Assembly (NCBI GenBank): GCA_963806015.1
Contig: CAWDWM010000006.1
Location: 620,001 to 684,000, forward strand
Direction: 5' to 3'
Length of the DNA: 64,000 nt
From: JAOPZW01 sp963806015
GTDB lineage: Bacteria; Actinomycetota; Thermoleophilia; Solirubrobacterales; Solirubrobacteraceae
The stretch's first letter is position 1; every line of letters starts with the position of its first letter. The position numbers and the translations under genes were made by a program. The notes under the pieces were generated by a model. The model was not told the origin of the DNA, did not search any database, and was given only the letters and a program-made list of their open reading frames with translations. Below are positions 39,082 to 47,932 of this stretch, one piece after another.

Positions 39082-39837
39082 CTAGGCGGCGGCGTCGATG
39101 TTCAGCCGCACGTAGTCGATCGTCACCGGCGGGCCGCCGAGGCGCTCGATGACCTCGTCGACGAACCGCGGGCGCAGCTCCTCGGGGAGGCGGCCGAGGT
39201 GGGCGCCGAGGTTGATCTCGGTCAGATAGGCGTGGGGATCGTCGGGCGTCACCCCGACCTCCTGCAGCCAGGCGCGGGCCTCCGCGAAGCCGGCGGCCCG
39301 CAGGCGCGTCTCGGTCTGCTCGGGCGCGGCGAAATTCCACGGGCCCTCCCAGCCGGCGAAGCTCGGCGCGTACGGCGCAAGCGCCATGACCTCGCGCGCC
39401 GCCGCGTGGACGCTTGCGATGTTGCCCTGACCGCCGCACTGCGCCACGAGCCGGCCGCCGTCGCGCAGGTGGGCGCGCAGGCGCGCGAAGAGCGCGTCGT
39501 GGTCGGCGATCCAGTGGAAGGTCGCGGTGGAGAGGATGGCGTCGGCCTGGACGCCGAGGTCGAAGGTGGCGAGGTCGGCCACGTGCAGCTCGGCGCCATC
39601 GCCCAGGCGCTTGCGCGCCGCCTCGATCATCGAGGCCGAGGCGTCGACGCCGACGACGCGCCCGCGCGGGAGCCGCGCGATGAGTGCCTCGGTCACGCGG
39701 CCCGAGCCGCAGCCGGCGTCGATGACCGTCTCGTCGCCCTGGAGCGCCAGGCGCTCGAGCACCTCGCGCCCCATGGCCTCCATCGGCGCCGAGAGGCGGT
39801 CGTACTCGGCGCCGCGCCAGGCGCGGACCTCGCTCAC
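39082..39837 (-). CDS. SAM-dependent methyltransferase, trans-aconitate methyltransferase-like, 251 aa
   Basis: Class I Rossmann methyltransferase. Motif I is VIDAGCGSGRVTEALIARLPRGRVVGVDASASMIEAAR, motif II is FDLGVQADAILSTATFHWIADHDALFARL, and motif III is LRDGGRLVAQCGGQGN. The pattern and the Trp-rich C-terminal part (FAGWEGPWNFAAPEQTETRLRAAGF) resemble trans-aconitate 2-methyltransferase and related small-molecule enzymes. The GTG at 39837 overlaps the coxG stop as GTGA, so it is the last gene of the molybdenum hydroxylase operon. Its link to that pathway is unclear; trans-aconitate activity is only a similarity call. Confidence 0.85.
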   Translation of the reverse strand: MSEVRAWRGAEYDRLSAPMEAMGREVLERLALQGDETVIDAGCGSGRVTEALIARLPRGRVVGVDASASMIEAARKRLGDGAELHVADLATFDLGVQADAILSTATFHWIADHDALFARLRAHLRDGGRLVAQCGGQGNIASVHAAAREVMALAPYAPSFAGWEGPWNFAAPEQTETRLRAAGFAEARAWLQEVGVTPDDPHAYLTEINLGAHLGRLPEELRPRFVDEVIERLGGPPVTIDYVRLNIDAAA

Positions 39838-40544
39838 TTCCCGCCGCGCCCGAAGAGACGCGCGAAGAAGCGCACGACCCGCTCCCACAGCACCGAGAGC
39901 ACGAGCCGGATGCCGTGCACCGGCTTGGCCGCCTGGGGCTGGACGGCGGGGCGCGGCGGCGGCGGCGGCGCGGCCGGCGGGGCCTGCGCGGCGGACGCCT
40001 CCGCGGCCGCGCCGCCGGCCGACGCGACGGCGGCGTCGGCCTCGGCCGGGGCCTCGACGGCGGGCGCGGGCTCCGCGGGCGCCTCCGGCGCCGGCTCGGA
40101 CGTCAGCGTCGCCTGCAGGCACTGAGAGAAGTCGCGCATCATCCGCCGGGAGATGTCCTCGATCATCCCGCCGCGCCCGAAGCGCGCCAGGCGGCCGGTG
40201 ATCGTGAAGTCGGTGATGACGTCGACCACCGTCTCGCCGCCCTCCTCGCGCAGGGTCGAGACGATCGACGCGTTGGCGCCGCCCTGGCCGCGCTTGTCGG
40301 TGCCCTTGGCGTGCATGGTCGCGCTGTGCGATGCCTCGTCGAGCGAATCCATCTTCAGCGAGCCCCGATACGACGCCGTGGTGGGGCCGAGCTTCACGGT
40401 GAAGTTGCCCTCATAGCTCCCGTCGGGGCCCTGGCCGGTGATCTCGGCGCCCGGCAGGCACGGTGCGATGCGCTCGACGTCGATGAGCGCATCCCACACC
40501 TGGTCGATCGGGGCGGCGACGGTGAACGACTGCTCGAGCTTCAT
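39834..40544 (-). CDS. coxG: CoxG/SRPBCC-family protein with Pro-rich linker and C-terminal helix, 236 aa
   Basis: Carbon monoxide dehydrogenase subunit G family: an SRPBCC lipid/hydrophobe-binding domain (about 1-150, MKLEQSFTVAAPIDQVWDALIDVERIAPCLPGAE ... VVDVITDFTITGRLARFGRGGMIEDISRRMM). An Ala/Pro-rich linker (about 155-210) and an amphipathic or membrane-peripheral helix (VHGIRLVLSVLWERVVRFFARLFG) follow. In Oligotropha CoxG helps attach CO dehydrogenase to the membrane, and this tail would suit that. ATG at 40544. It overlaps both neighbours by four bases, so it is firmly inside the operon. Confidence 0.9.
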   Translation of the reverse strand: MKLEQSFTVAAPIDQVWDALIDVERIAPCLPGAEITGQGPDGSYEGNFTVKLGPTTASYRGSLKMDSLDEASHSATMHAKGTDKRGQGGANASIVSTLREEGGETVVDVITDFTITGRLARFGRGGMIEDISRRMMRDFSQCLQATLTSEPAPEAPAEPAPAVEAPAEADAAVASAGGAAAEASAAQAPPAAPPPPPRPAVQPQAAKPVHGIRLVLSVLWERVVRFFARLFGRGGK

Positions 40545-41119
40545 GGGCGCAGAGCCTCCAGGTCCTGTGGGGTGTCGACGTCGCCGGGGTCGCACAGGTG
40601 CGCCGCCTCGAACGTCCTCACGGTGGCGTGGCCGAGCAGCTCACGTGCCCCGACGTCGCCGCGCAGCTGTGCCACCTGCGGCAGGATCGCACGCGCGAGC
40701 GCGACGGGGTGGCCCGCCACGCCGTCGTAGGTGGCGCGCACGGCCGCGGTGCCGGCCGGCGCGGACTCGGCGTGGTCCATGACGGCCGCGATGACCTGCG
40801 GCGTCACCCGCGGCTGGTCGCCGAGGGTCACGAGCACCCAGTCGCAGTCGCCCGCGGCCTCGACGCCGCAGCGCAGCGAGGCCGCCATGCCCTCCTGCCA
40901 GTCCGGGCACTCGACCGCCCGGGCGTCGCCGAAGTCGACGGCCTGGCGGACGCGCGCCGCCTCGGCCCCGAGCACGACGACGATCGGGTCGACCGCCGGC
41001 ACGGCGAGCATCGCGTCGACCGCATGCTGCAGGAGGGCGACGCCGTCGAGCTCGGCGAGCTGCTTGGGCGAACCGAAGCGCGACGCGCCGCCGGCGGCGA
41101 GCACCACGCCGCCGATCAA
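40541..41119 (-). CDS. MobA-like molybdenum cofactor nucleotidyltransferase (MocA type), 192 aa
   Basis: GT-A-fold NTP transferase that attaches CMP or GMP to molybdopterin. The nucleotide-binding loop is GGVVLAAGGASRFGSPKQLAELDG. The metal region is VLVTLGDQPRVTPQVIAAVMD, and PVALARAILPQVAQLRGDVGARELL is a MocA-type signature. Xanthine-dehydrogenase-family enzymes such as CoxL use molybdopterin cytosine dinucleotide, so a CTP-using MocA is expected. The TTG at 41119 overlaps the xdhC stop as TTGA, and the nucleotide loop begins at residue 3. No better start exists. Cytoplasmic maturation factor for the operon enzyme. Confidence 0.9.
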   Translation of the reverse strand: MIGGVVLAAGGASRFGSPKQLAELDGVALLQHAVDAMLAVPAVDPIVVVLGAEAARVRQAVDFGDARAVECPDWQEGMAASLRCGVEAAGDCDWVLVTLGDQPRVTPQVIAAVMDHAESAPAGTAAVRATYDGVAGHPVALARAILPQVAQLRGDVGARELLGHATVRTFEAAHLCDPGDVDTPQDLEALRP

Positions 41120-41880
41120 GCGGTGACCTCGTGGATGCGCCCGCCGCGCAGGTGCGACAGCCGGCCGCCCTCGCGGCCGCGGCGGTGGGCCACGATCTCG
41201 CCCATGATCGACAGCGCGGTCTCCTCGGGCGTGAGCGCGCCGAGGTCCAGCCCGATCGGCGCGTTCAGGCGCGCGATCTCCTCGTCGCTGAGGCCCTGGG
41301 CGATGAGCCGCTCGCGGCGCTTCTCCTGCGCGCGCCGTGAGCCCATGGCGCCGACGTAGGCGGCGTCCGAGCGCAGCGCGATGCCCAGCGCGGCGTCGTC
41401 GAGCTTGGGGTCGTGCGTGAGCACGGCGATCGAGGTCGCGCGGTCGATGCCGCCGATGCGATCGAAGGCCTCCTCCGGCCACGCCGCGACGACCTCCTCG
41501 GCGTCGGGGAAGCGGTCGGGCCGCGCGAAGAAGCCCCGCGGGTCGACCACGTAGGGCCGCCACCCGCTGGTGCGCGCCAGCGTGCACAGCTGCGCGGCGA
41601 AGTCGATGGCGCCGAAGATGATCAGCCGCGGCGCCGGGAAGGTCACGTCGATGAACAGCGCGCCCCGCTGCTCGGAGTGCTCGGACCACATCAGCTCGTC
41701 GGCGTGGCGCGCGGCCTCGTCGTCGAGCTCGGGCGAGCCCAGCGAGCCGCGGCGCGTCCCGTCGGGCTCGACCAGCATCTTGGCCCCGGCGCCGGGGCCT
41801 TCGAGAATCGTGACGATGGCCCCGCGGCCGTCCTCGCGGGCGATCTCGGCGTAGCGTCCTTGCGGCGTCAGCTCGGTCAC
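41116..41880 (-). CDS. XdhC family protein, C-terminal Rossmann part, 254 aa
   Basis: XdhC/CoxF-like maturation factor that binds the molybdenum cofactor and promotes its sulfuration before insertion. The Rossmann domain is complete (PRLIIFGAIDFAAQLCTLARTSGWRPYVVDPRGFFA; SIAVLTHDPKLDDAALGIALRSDAAYVGAMGSRRAQEKRRERL; NAPIGLDLGALTPEETALSIMGEIVAHRRGR). The normal first domain of XdhC is missing here and lies in the preceding gene. The first 75 residues (EIAREDGRGAIVTILEGPGAGAKML) look like a worn remnant of another XdhC N-domain. The GTG at 41880 overlaps the previous stop (GTGA). Confidence 0.9.
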   Translation of the reverse strand: MTELTPQGRYAEIAREDGRGAIVTILEGPGAGAKMLVEPDGTRRGSLGSPELDDEAARHADELMWSEHSEQRGALFIDVTFPAPRLIIFGAIDFAAQLCTLARTSGWRPYVVDPRGFFARPDRFPDAEEVVAAWPEEAFDRIGGIDRATSIAVLTHDPKLDDAALGIALRSDAAYVGAMGSRRAQEKRRERLIAQGLSDEEIARLNAPIGLDLGALTPEETALSIMGEIVAHRRGREGGRLSHLRGGRIHEVTA

Positions 41881-42191
41881 GGCTCGTAGCGCTCGACCCA
41901 CACGCCGATCTCGCCGCCGCACGGCAGCCCGACGTCCCACGCCTCCTCGTCGGCGATGCCGAAGTTCAAGAGCTGCGGAGCGCCCCCGGCCATGACCTCC
42001 TCGGCGACCTGGATGACCGCGCCCTCGACGCAGCCGCCGCTCACGGCGCCGGAGACCTCACCGCTGGAGCTGATGGCCATCTTCGCCCCGGGCGGCCTGG
42101 GCGCCGAGCGCTTGACGCTGACGACCATGGCGATCGCGACCTTGTCGCCCCGCGCCGTCCACGCATCGATGTCTTTCAGGATGTCCTTCAT
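41877..42191 (-). CDS. XdhC/CoxI N-terminal domain protein, 104 aa
   Basis: Isolated XdhC_CoxI domain: MKDILKDIDAWTARGDKVAIAMVVSVKRSAPRPPGAKMAISSSGEVSGAVSGGCVEGAVIQVAEEV. It has the conserved SxPRPxGAKM and GxVSGGCVE motifs, whose Cys is thought to contact the cofactor sulfur. It ends after DVGLPCGGEIGVWVERYEP, where full XdhC proteins continue into the Rossmann domain. Here that domain is a separate gene joined by a GTGA overlap. The split is neat and both parts have starts, so it looks like a functional two-gene XdhC and not decay. ATG at 42191 overlaps coxE stop (ATGA). Confidence 0.92.
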   Translation of the reverse strand: MKDILKDIDAWTARGDKVAIAMVVSVKRSAPRPPGAKMAISSSGEVSGAVSGGCVEGAVIQVAEEVMAGGAPQLLNFGIADEEAWDVGLPCGGEIGVWVERYEP

Positions 42192-43285
42192 CGTGTCTCC
42201 TCCAGGATCGTGGCCAGCTCGGCCAGCGAGGCGAGTGAGTTGCCCGCCAGGAAATGATCAGTATGGGGCAGGGCCGCGGCCATCCCGCGCGCCAGCGGCT
42301 CATAGTCCGGCGCCGCCTTGAGCGGATTCAGCCAGACCACGCGATGCGCCGATCGGCGCAGTCGCGCCATCTCGTCCGCCAGCAGCTCGGGTTCCCCACG
42401 GTCCCATCCATCGGAAAGAATGACGACCATCGCACCTCGGCCCAGCCGGCGCCCGTATTCGCGGTTGAGGACGCCGATGCAATGGCCGATCCGCGTGCCG
42501 CCCGACCAGTCGTCGACGGCCTCCGAGGCACGCGCCAGGGCGAGGTCGGGATCGCGGACGCCGAGCTCGCGCGTGAGCCGCGTCAGCCGCGTGCCGAAGG
42601 CGAAGACCTCCACGCGCCGGTGCGTCGCCACCGCCGCGTGCAGGTACTGCAGCAGCACGCGGGCGTAGGGGGCCATCGAGCCCGACACGTCGCAGATGAG
42701 GACGAGCTTGCGCGGCTTCTGCGCGGGCTCGCGCCAGCGGCGCTCCATCGGCTCGCCGCCCCAGCGCAGGGACGCGCGCAGCGTGCGCTGCAGATCGGGG
42801 CGCACGCCGCGCAGCCGCGCGGCGCGCAGGCGCCGCGAGCGGCGCATCGGCCCGCGGCGGGCCAGCTGCTCCACGACGGCGCGCACCCGCGCGCGCTCCT
42901 CGTCGGTGTACTCGGAGAAGTCCTTCTCGATCAGCAGCTCGATGTCGCTCCATGCGGCGGGGCGCACCTCGGAGGGCTCGCGGCCGGGCGAGGGCTCGGC
43001 GCCGGGATCCGCGACGCGCGGCAACGCCAGCTCGACGCCGGGCGGCATCTCGAACGGGGGCGCATCGTGCCCCGGGGCCCCGGCGAAGACCTCGGCGAAG
43101 GCCGCATCGAAGACGGCCAGGTCCTCGCGGCGCGAGCACATGACCGCGCGCAACCCGAGATAGGCGTCCTCGCGCGACGCGCCGACGGCGCCCAGCGCGC
43201 GCGCGGCCGCCTCGACCTCGCCCGTCCCCACCCGCGCGCCGCCCTCGCGCATCGCGCGCGCCAGGGCGACGACCTCAGGAACCAT
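42188..43285 (-). CDS. coxE: CoxE-type von Willebrand factor A domain protein, 365 aa
   Basis: VWA-domain protein of the CoxE family, partner of the MoxR-type ATPase CoxD in activating the CO dehydrogenase active site. The MIDAS site is LVLICDVSGSMAPYARVLLQYLHA, followed by TRLTRLTRELGVRDPDLALARASEAVDDWSGGTRIG and VVILSDGWDRGEPELL. The N-terminal helical half (about 1-190) is typical. The ATG at 43285 lies 11 bases inside the end of coxD, so the two overlap, and its stop overlaps the XdhC N-domain gene. Cytoplasmic, probably membrane-associated with CoxD. Confidence 0.93.
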   Translation of the reverse strand: MVPEVVALARAMREGGARVGTGEVEAAARALGAVGASREDAYLGLRAVMCSRREDLAVFDAAFAEVFAGAPGHDAPPFEMPPGVELALPRVADPGAEPSPGREPSEVRPAAWSDIELLIEKDFSEYTDEERARVRAVVEQLARRGPMRRSRRLRAARLRGVRPDLQRTLRASLRWGGEPMERRWREPAQKPRKLVLICDVSGSMAPYARVLLQYLHAAVATHRRVEVFAFGTRLTRLTRELGVRDPDLALARASEAVDDWSGGTRIGHCIGVLNREYGRRLGRGAMVVILSDGWDRGEPELLADEMARLRRSAHRVVWLNPLKAAPDYEPLARGMAAALPHTDHFLAGNSLASLAELATILEETR

Positions 43286-44126
43286 CGAGCACTCCGGTGT
43301 GGCGGACGCGGTCGAGGTCCTCTCGCACCTTCAGCGCCACGCCGAGGGTGTCGTCGAGCGTCCCGTCGGGCCCCAGCGCGCCCAGCGCCTGCGCCCACGC
43401 GATCGTCTCCCCCACCCCGGGCAGCTTGTAGAGCTCGGCCCGGCGCAGCCGCGCGACGGCCTCGACCACCCGCGCCACGACGGCCTCCTCGGCGTCCGGC
43501 ACGCGCGTGCGCACGATCTCGGTCTCGCGCTCGGGATCGGGGTAGTCGATCCAGTGGTACATGCAGCGGCGCTTGAGCGCGTCGTGCAGCTCGCGCGTGC
43601 GGTTGGAGGTCAGCACGACGAGCGGGCGCTCGGTGGCCGCGATCGTTCCCAGCTCGGGGATCGTGACCTGGAAGTCGGAGAGCAGCTCGAGCAGGAAGGC
43701 CTCGAACTCGTCGTCGGCGCGATCGATCTCGTCGATGAGCAGCACGACGGGGCCGTCGGCCTCGAGCGCCTCGAGCAGCGGGCGGCGCAGCAGGAAGCGC
43801 CGCGAGTACAGCTCGCCCTCGTCGACGCCGCCCTCGGCCGCGCGCACCGCCATCAGCTGGCGCGAGTAGTCCCAGTCGTAGAGGGCGTGATGGACGTCGA
43901 TGCCCTCGTGGCATTGCAGGCGGATGAGCCGCGCCCCCGTGGCGGCGGCCAGCGCCTTGGCCACCTCGGTCTTGCCCACGCCGGCCTCGCCCTCGACCAG
44001 CAGCGGCTGGCCCAGCTCGGCGGCCAGGAACACGGCGGTGGCCAGCGCGCGGTCGGCGAGATAGCGCTCTTTGGCGAGCGCCTCGCCGACCGCGTCCGGC
44101 GATGTCAGGGCCGGGTGGCGGGTCAG
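43275..44126 (-). CDS. coxD: CoxD-type MoxR AAA+ ATPase, 283 aa, likely CTG start
   Basis: AAA+ chaperone of the MoxR/CoxD branch, which remodels the CO dehydrogenase centre. Walker A is LLVEGEAGVGKTEVAKAL, Walker B VVLLIDEIDRADDEFEAFLLELLSD, sensor 1 PLVVLTSNRTRELHDALKRRCMYHWIDYP with the Arg finger, and the CoxD-specific LIRLQCHEGIDVHHALYDWDYSRQL. No ATG, GTG or TTG lies in frame ahead of the first helix. A CTG at 44126 overlaps the coxM TGA as CTGA, exactly where neighbours have ATGA or GTGA, and GGAAGAGG lies seven bases upstream. I take it as the start. Overlaps coxE by 11 bases. Confidence 0.88.
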   Translation of the reverse strand: MTRHPALTSPDAVGEALAKERYLADRALATAVFLAAELGQPLLVEGEAGVGKTEVAKALAAATGARLIRLQCHEGIDVHHALYDWDYSRQLMAVRAAEGGVDEGELYSRRFLLRRPLLEALEADGPVVLLIDEIDRADDEFEAFLLELLSDFQVTIPELGTIAATERPLVVLTSNRTRELHDALKRRCMYHWIDYPDPERETEIVRTRVPDAEEAVVARVVEAVARLRRAELYKLPGVGETIAWAQALGALGPDGTLDDTLGVALKVREDLDRVRHTGVLDGS

Positions 44127-44959
44127 GCCGCCGCCTCTTCCAATGCCCGGCGGGTGAGCACGCGCGCCAGGTGGCGCTTGTAGTCCGGCGTGGCGTTGAG
44201 GTCGCCAGGTGGGTCGGTGCCCTCGGCGGCCTGCTCGGCGGCCGCGGCGATGGCGTCGAGGCCCTTGCCGCGCAGGGCGTCCTCCGACGCAGCGGCGCGC
44301 AGCGGCGTCGAGCCCATGTTGGTCAGGGCGATGCGCACGTCCTCGACGGAGCCGTCGCCCGCCTTCTTGACCATCGCCAGGACGCCGACCATGGCCCAGT
44401 CCTCGGCGCGGCGCGTGAACTTCAGGTAGCTCGAGCCCCAGCCATCGAAGCTCGGCACCCGGACCTCGGTGACGATCTCGCCCTCGCCGACCGCGGTGGT
44501 GAGGTAGTCCTCGAACATGTCGGCCGCCGCGACCTCGCGGGTGCCGCCGGCGCCGACCACCGTGAGCGAGCCCTCGCAGGCCAGGAACACGGTGGGCAGG
44601 TCGGAGGCCGGATCGCCGTGGACCAGCGAGCCGCCGATGGTCCCGCGGTTGCGGACCTGCTGGTCGGCGATGAGCGCCGTCGCCTGGCCCACCGGGCCCA
44701 GCTCCGCCCTGCCCTGCAGGTCGACGTGACGCGTCATCGCGCCGATCCGCCACTGGCCGTTCTCGCGCTGCGCGCCGCGCAGGCCCGGCACCTTGCGCAG
44801 GTCCACGAGCAGCGTCGGCGCCGCCAGGCGCAGCTTCATCAGCGGCAGCAGCGAGTGCCCGCCGGCCAGGAGCTTGGCGTCCTCCCCGCCTTCGTTCAGC
44901 GCCGTCAGCGCGTCGGCGAGCGTCTCGGGTGCGACGTAGTCGAACTCGGGCGGGATCAC
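44123..44959 (-). CDS. coxM: Molybdenum hydroxylase FAD-binding subunit (CoxM-like), 278 aa
   Basis: Medium flavoprotein subunit of a CO dehydrogenase/xanthine dehydrogenase-type enzyme. It passes electrons from the iron-sulfur subunit to the quinone pool or another acceptor. The two FAD motifs are LLAGGHSLLPLMKLRLAAP (near 30) and GTIGGSLVHGDPASDLPTVFLA (near 110), followed by the CO_deh_flav C-terminal domain. The GTG at 44959 has GGAGG six bases upstream and overlaps the coxL stop (GTGA). The start gives VIPPEFDYVAPETLADAL, the family N-terminus. Normal length. Confidence 0.93.
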   Translation of the reverse strand: MIPPEFDYVAPETLADALTALNEGGEDAKLLAGGHSLLPLMKLRLAAPTLLVDLRKVPGLRGAQRENGQWRIGAMTRHVDLQGRAELGPVGQATALIADQQVRNRGTIGGSLVHGDPASDLPTVFLACEGSLTVVGAGGTREVAAADMFEDYLTTAVGEGEIVTEVRVPSFDGWGSSYLKFTRRAEDWAMVGVLAMVKKAGDGSVEDVRIALTNMGSTPLRAAASEDALRGKGLDAIAAAAEQAAEGTDPPGDLNATPDYKRHLARVLTRRALEEAAA

Positions 44960-47330
44960 TGGGATCCTCCCTTCGCCTCGTTGATGGCTGTCCAGACCCG
45001 CATGGGCGTGAGCGGCATGTCCAGGAAGGTGACTCCGAGCGGGCGCAGCGCGTCGATCACGGCATTGGTCACCGTAGCCGACCCGGCGATCGTGCCCGCC
45101 TCGCCGACGCCCTTGACGCCGAGCGAGTTGACCGGCGACCGCGTCTCGGTGCGGTCGGTCTCGTAGCTGGGCAACTCCGCCGCCGTCGCCAGCGCGTAGT
45201 CGACGAACGAGCCGGTCACCAGCTGGCCCGCCTCGTCGTAGTGGATCTGCTCGTAGAGCGCCTGCCCGACCCCGTGCGTGATGCCGCCGTGGACCTGGCC
45301 GTCGATGAGCATCGGGTTGATCGCCGGCCCGCAGTCGTCGACCGCGACGTAGCGGACGATCTTGATCTTGCCGGTCTCGGCGTCGACGTCGACCACGCAC
45401 GCGTGCGCCCCGAACGGGAACACGAAGTTGTCCGGGTCGAAGAACGCCGTCTCGTCGAGCCCGGGCTCCATGCCCTCGGGCAGGTTCTCCGGGACGTAGG
45501 CCGCGCCGGCCACATCGGCGAGCGCCATCCCCTTCTCGGGCGAGCCGCGGACGATCCACTTGCCGTCGCGCAGCTCGATGTCGGCCGGGTCGGCCTCGAG
45601 CTGGTGAGCGACGATCGCCTTGGCCTTGTCGGCCACCTTCTCCGCCGCCCTGGCCATCGCCTCGCCGCCCACGGCCAGCGTGCGCGAGCCGTAGGTGTCC
45701 AGGCCGAACGGGCCGGTCGCGGTGTCGCCGTGGATCACGTCGACCTGCTGGGGATCGATGCCCAGGCGATCGGCGACGATCTGGGCGAAGCCCGTCTCGT
45801 GGCCCTGCCCGTGCGGCGAGGAGCCGGTATATACGGTCGCCGACCCGCTGGCGTGGACGCGCACCTGGGCGGATTCCCAGCCACCGCCCTGCAGACCGAA
45901 GCCCCCGGGCCCGACGATCCGCGACGGCGCGTTGCCGCAGATCTCGGTGTAGGTGCAGAACCCGATGCCGCGGTAGATCCCCTTTTCGCGCAGGGCCTCT
46001 GCCTCGCGATGCACCTCGGCGGGATCGATGTGCTCCAGCAGCTTGTCGAGCGCCTTGGCGTAGTCGCCGGAGTCGTAGGCGACGCCGATCGGCGTCTCGT
46101 GCGCCTCGGAGAACGGCGGGATGAAGTTCCTGCGCCGGACCTCCAGCGGGTCCATCCCGAGCTCGGCCGCGATCTGATCGATGGTCACCTCGATGAGGTG
46201 CGTCGCCTCCGGCCGCCCCGCCCCGCGGATGGCGTCGGTGGGGAACTTGTTCGTCATCACGTCGATGACGTCGGTGTGGACGGCCGGCGTCTTGTAGACG
46301 CCGCACATGACGAACGCGCTCAGCGGCGGGATCATCGGCGTGAGCAGCATCTGATACGCGCCGATGTCGGCGATGATCGTCACGTGGAACGCGGTCATCG
46401 TGCCGTCGTTCTTGAACCCGACCTTGACCTTGTCGATCTGGTCGCGCCCGTGGTGGGTGACCATCATGCCCTCCGAGCGCGTCTCGACCCACTTCACGGG
46501 CCGCCCGAGCTTGCGCGACGCCCACGCGCAGCCGATCTCCTCGGCGTAGATCTGCAGCTTGGAGCCGAACGCGCCGCCGACCTCGGGGGCGACCGCGCGG
46601 ACGCGGTCCTCGCTGATGCCGAGGATGATCCCCAGGAACAGGCGCAGGAAGTGCGGCACCTGCGTCGAGCTGTAGACGGTCAGCCTGTCGGCGCGGAAGT
46701 CGGCGAGCACGGCGCGCGGCTCGATCGCCGCGCCGGCGATGCGGTGGTTGACGATGCGGCGTTCGATGATGTGGTCGGCCTCGGCGAAGCCGGCCTCGAG
46801 GTCACCGCCGCCCAGGGACCATTCGCACACCTTGTTGGTGCCGAACTGCGAGTGCACGAGCGCCGAGCCGTCCTCCAGCGCCGCCTCGGGGTCGGTGACG
46901 ACGGGCAGCGGGTCGTAGTCGACGATGACGTCCTCGGCGGCGTCCACGACCGTGTAGCGATCGTTGCCGATGACGAGCGCGACGGGGTCGCCGACGTGCT
47001 TGACCTCGTCCTTGGCCAGGACCCAGTGGTCGGGCGTGTTGACCTCGACGCCGGGCGGCACCCATGCCATCGGCAGGCCCGCCTCCATGTCGAGGTCCTC
47101 GTTGGTGTAGACCGCGACGACGCCGTCGCGCGCCTTCGCCGCGGAGGTGTCGATGGAGACGATCTTCGCGTGCGCCTCGGGTGAGCGCACCCATGCCGCC
47201 CACAGCTGGCCGGTGAGGTTGATGTCGTCGACGTAGGAGGCCTGGCCCCGGATGAGCCGCGGATCCTCCTTGCGCCGCAACGAGCGCCCCACGTGGCCGT
47301 TGCCGGCCACCGCGGGCGCCTCGGTGGCGC

Positions 47331-47334
<4 letters not shown>
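44956..47334 (-). CDS. coxL: Molybdenum hydroxylase large subunit, form II CoxL-like, 792 aa
   Basis: Molybdopterin-binding catalytic subunit of the xanthine dehydrogenase family. Family blocks include VGRSLRRKEDPRLIRGQASYVDDI, EVGGAFGSKLQIYAEEI, YTGSSPHGQGHETGFAQIVAD and the catalytic Glu745 in GVKGVGEAGTIAG. The active-site loop reads TDAIRGAGRPEA (369-374). Form I CO dehydrogenase needs the Cys-bearing AYxCSFR loop, and form II has AYRGAGR. So this is form II-like, with Ile in place of Tyr. The substrate is uncertain: CO oxidation by form II enzymes is debated, and aldehydes or N-heterocycles are alternatives. ATG at 47334 (ATGA overlap with coxS). Confidence 0.9.
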
Positions 47335-47825
<491 letters not shown>

Positions 47826-47860
47826 ACCTCTCCTCTCAGCTTGGACGCCGGATGGGCCCG

Positions 47861-47890
47861 AGCCTATTACCAGCGGTTGCACGCGCACAA
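47861..47890 (-). promoter_or_regulatory. Probable promoter of the cox operon
   Basis: Read on the minus strand, TTGTGC (47890-47885) and TAGGCT (47866-47861) are separated by 18 bases, matching a housekeeping -35/-10 pair. The overlapping TAATAG (47869-47864) is an alternative -10 with 15-base spacing. The coxS start is 36 bases downstream, leaving a short leader that holds the AGGAG. The pth gene ends upstream, so the operon can be transcribed on its own. Confidence 0.5.
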
Positions 47891-47898
47891 GTGTGCGC
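47883..47898. promoter_or_regulatory. Perfect 16-bp palindrome over the cox -35 box
   Basis: GCGCACA-AG-TGTGCGC has exact seven-base arms around two bases and covers the proposed -35 hexamer (47885-47890). Binding there would block polymerase, so it looks like a repressor operator. The TGTGC half-sites resemble those of several TetR and GntR regulators, but no regulator gene is adjacent and the cognate protein is unknown. Confidence 0.5.
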
Positions 47899-47913
47899 TC
47901 GGCGGGTGTCCGA

Positions 47914-47932
47914 TTGTCAGGACCCCTGTCAA
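47914..47932. promoter_or_regulatory. Second dyad upstream of cox promoter
   Basis: TTGTCAGG-ACC-CCTGTCAA has seven of eight positions symmetric and runs into the pth stop codon (47929-47931). It is 15 bases upstream of the palindrome on the -35 box, a position suited to an activator or to a hairpin at the end of the pth message. Which of these applies cannot be judged from sequence. Confidence 0.35.
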
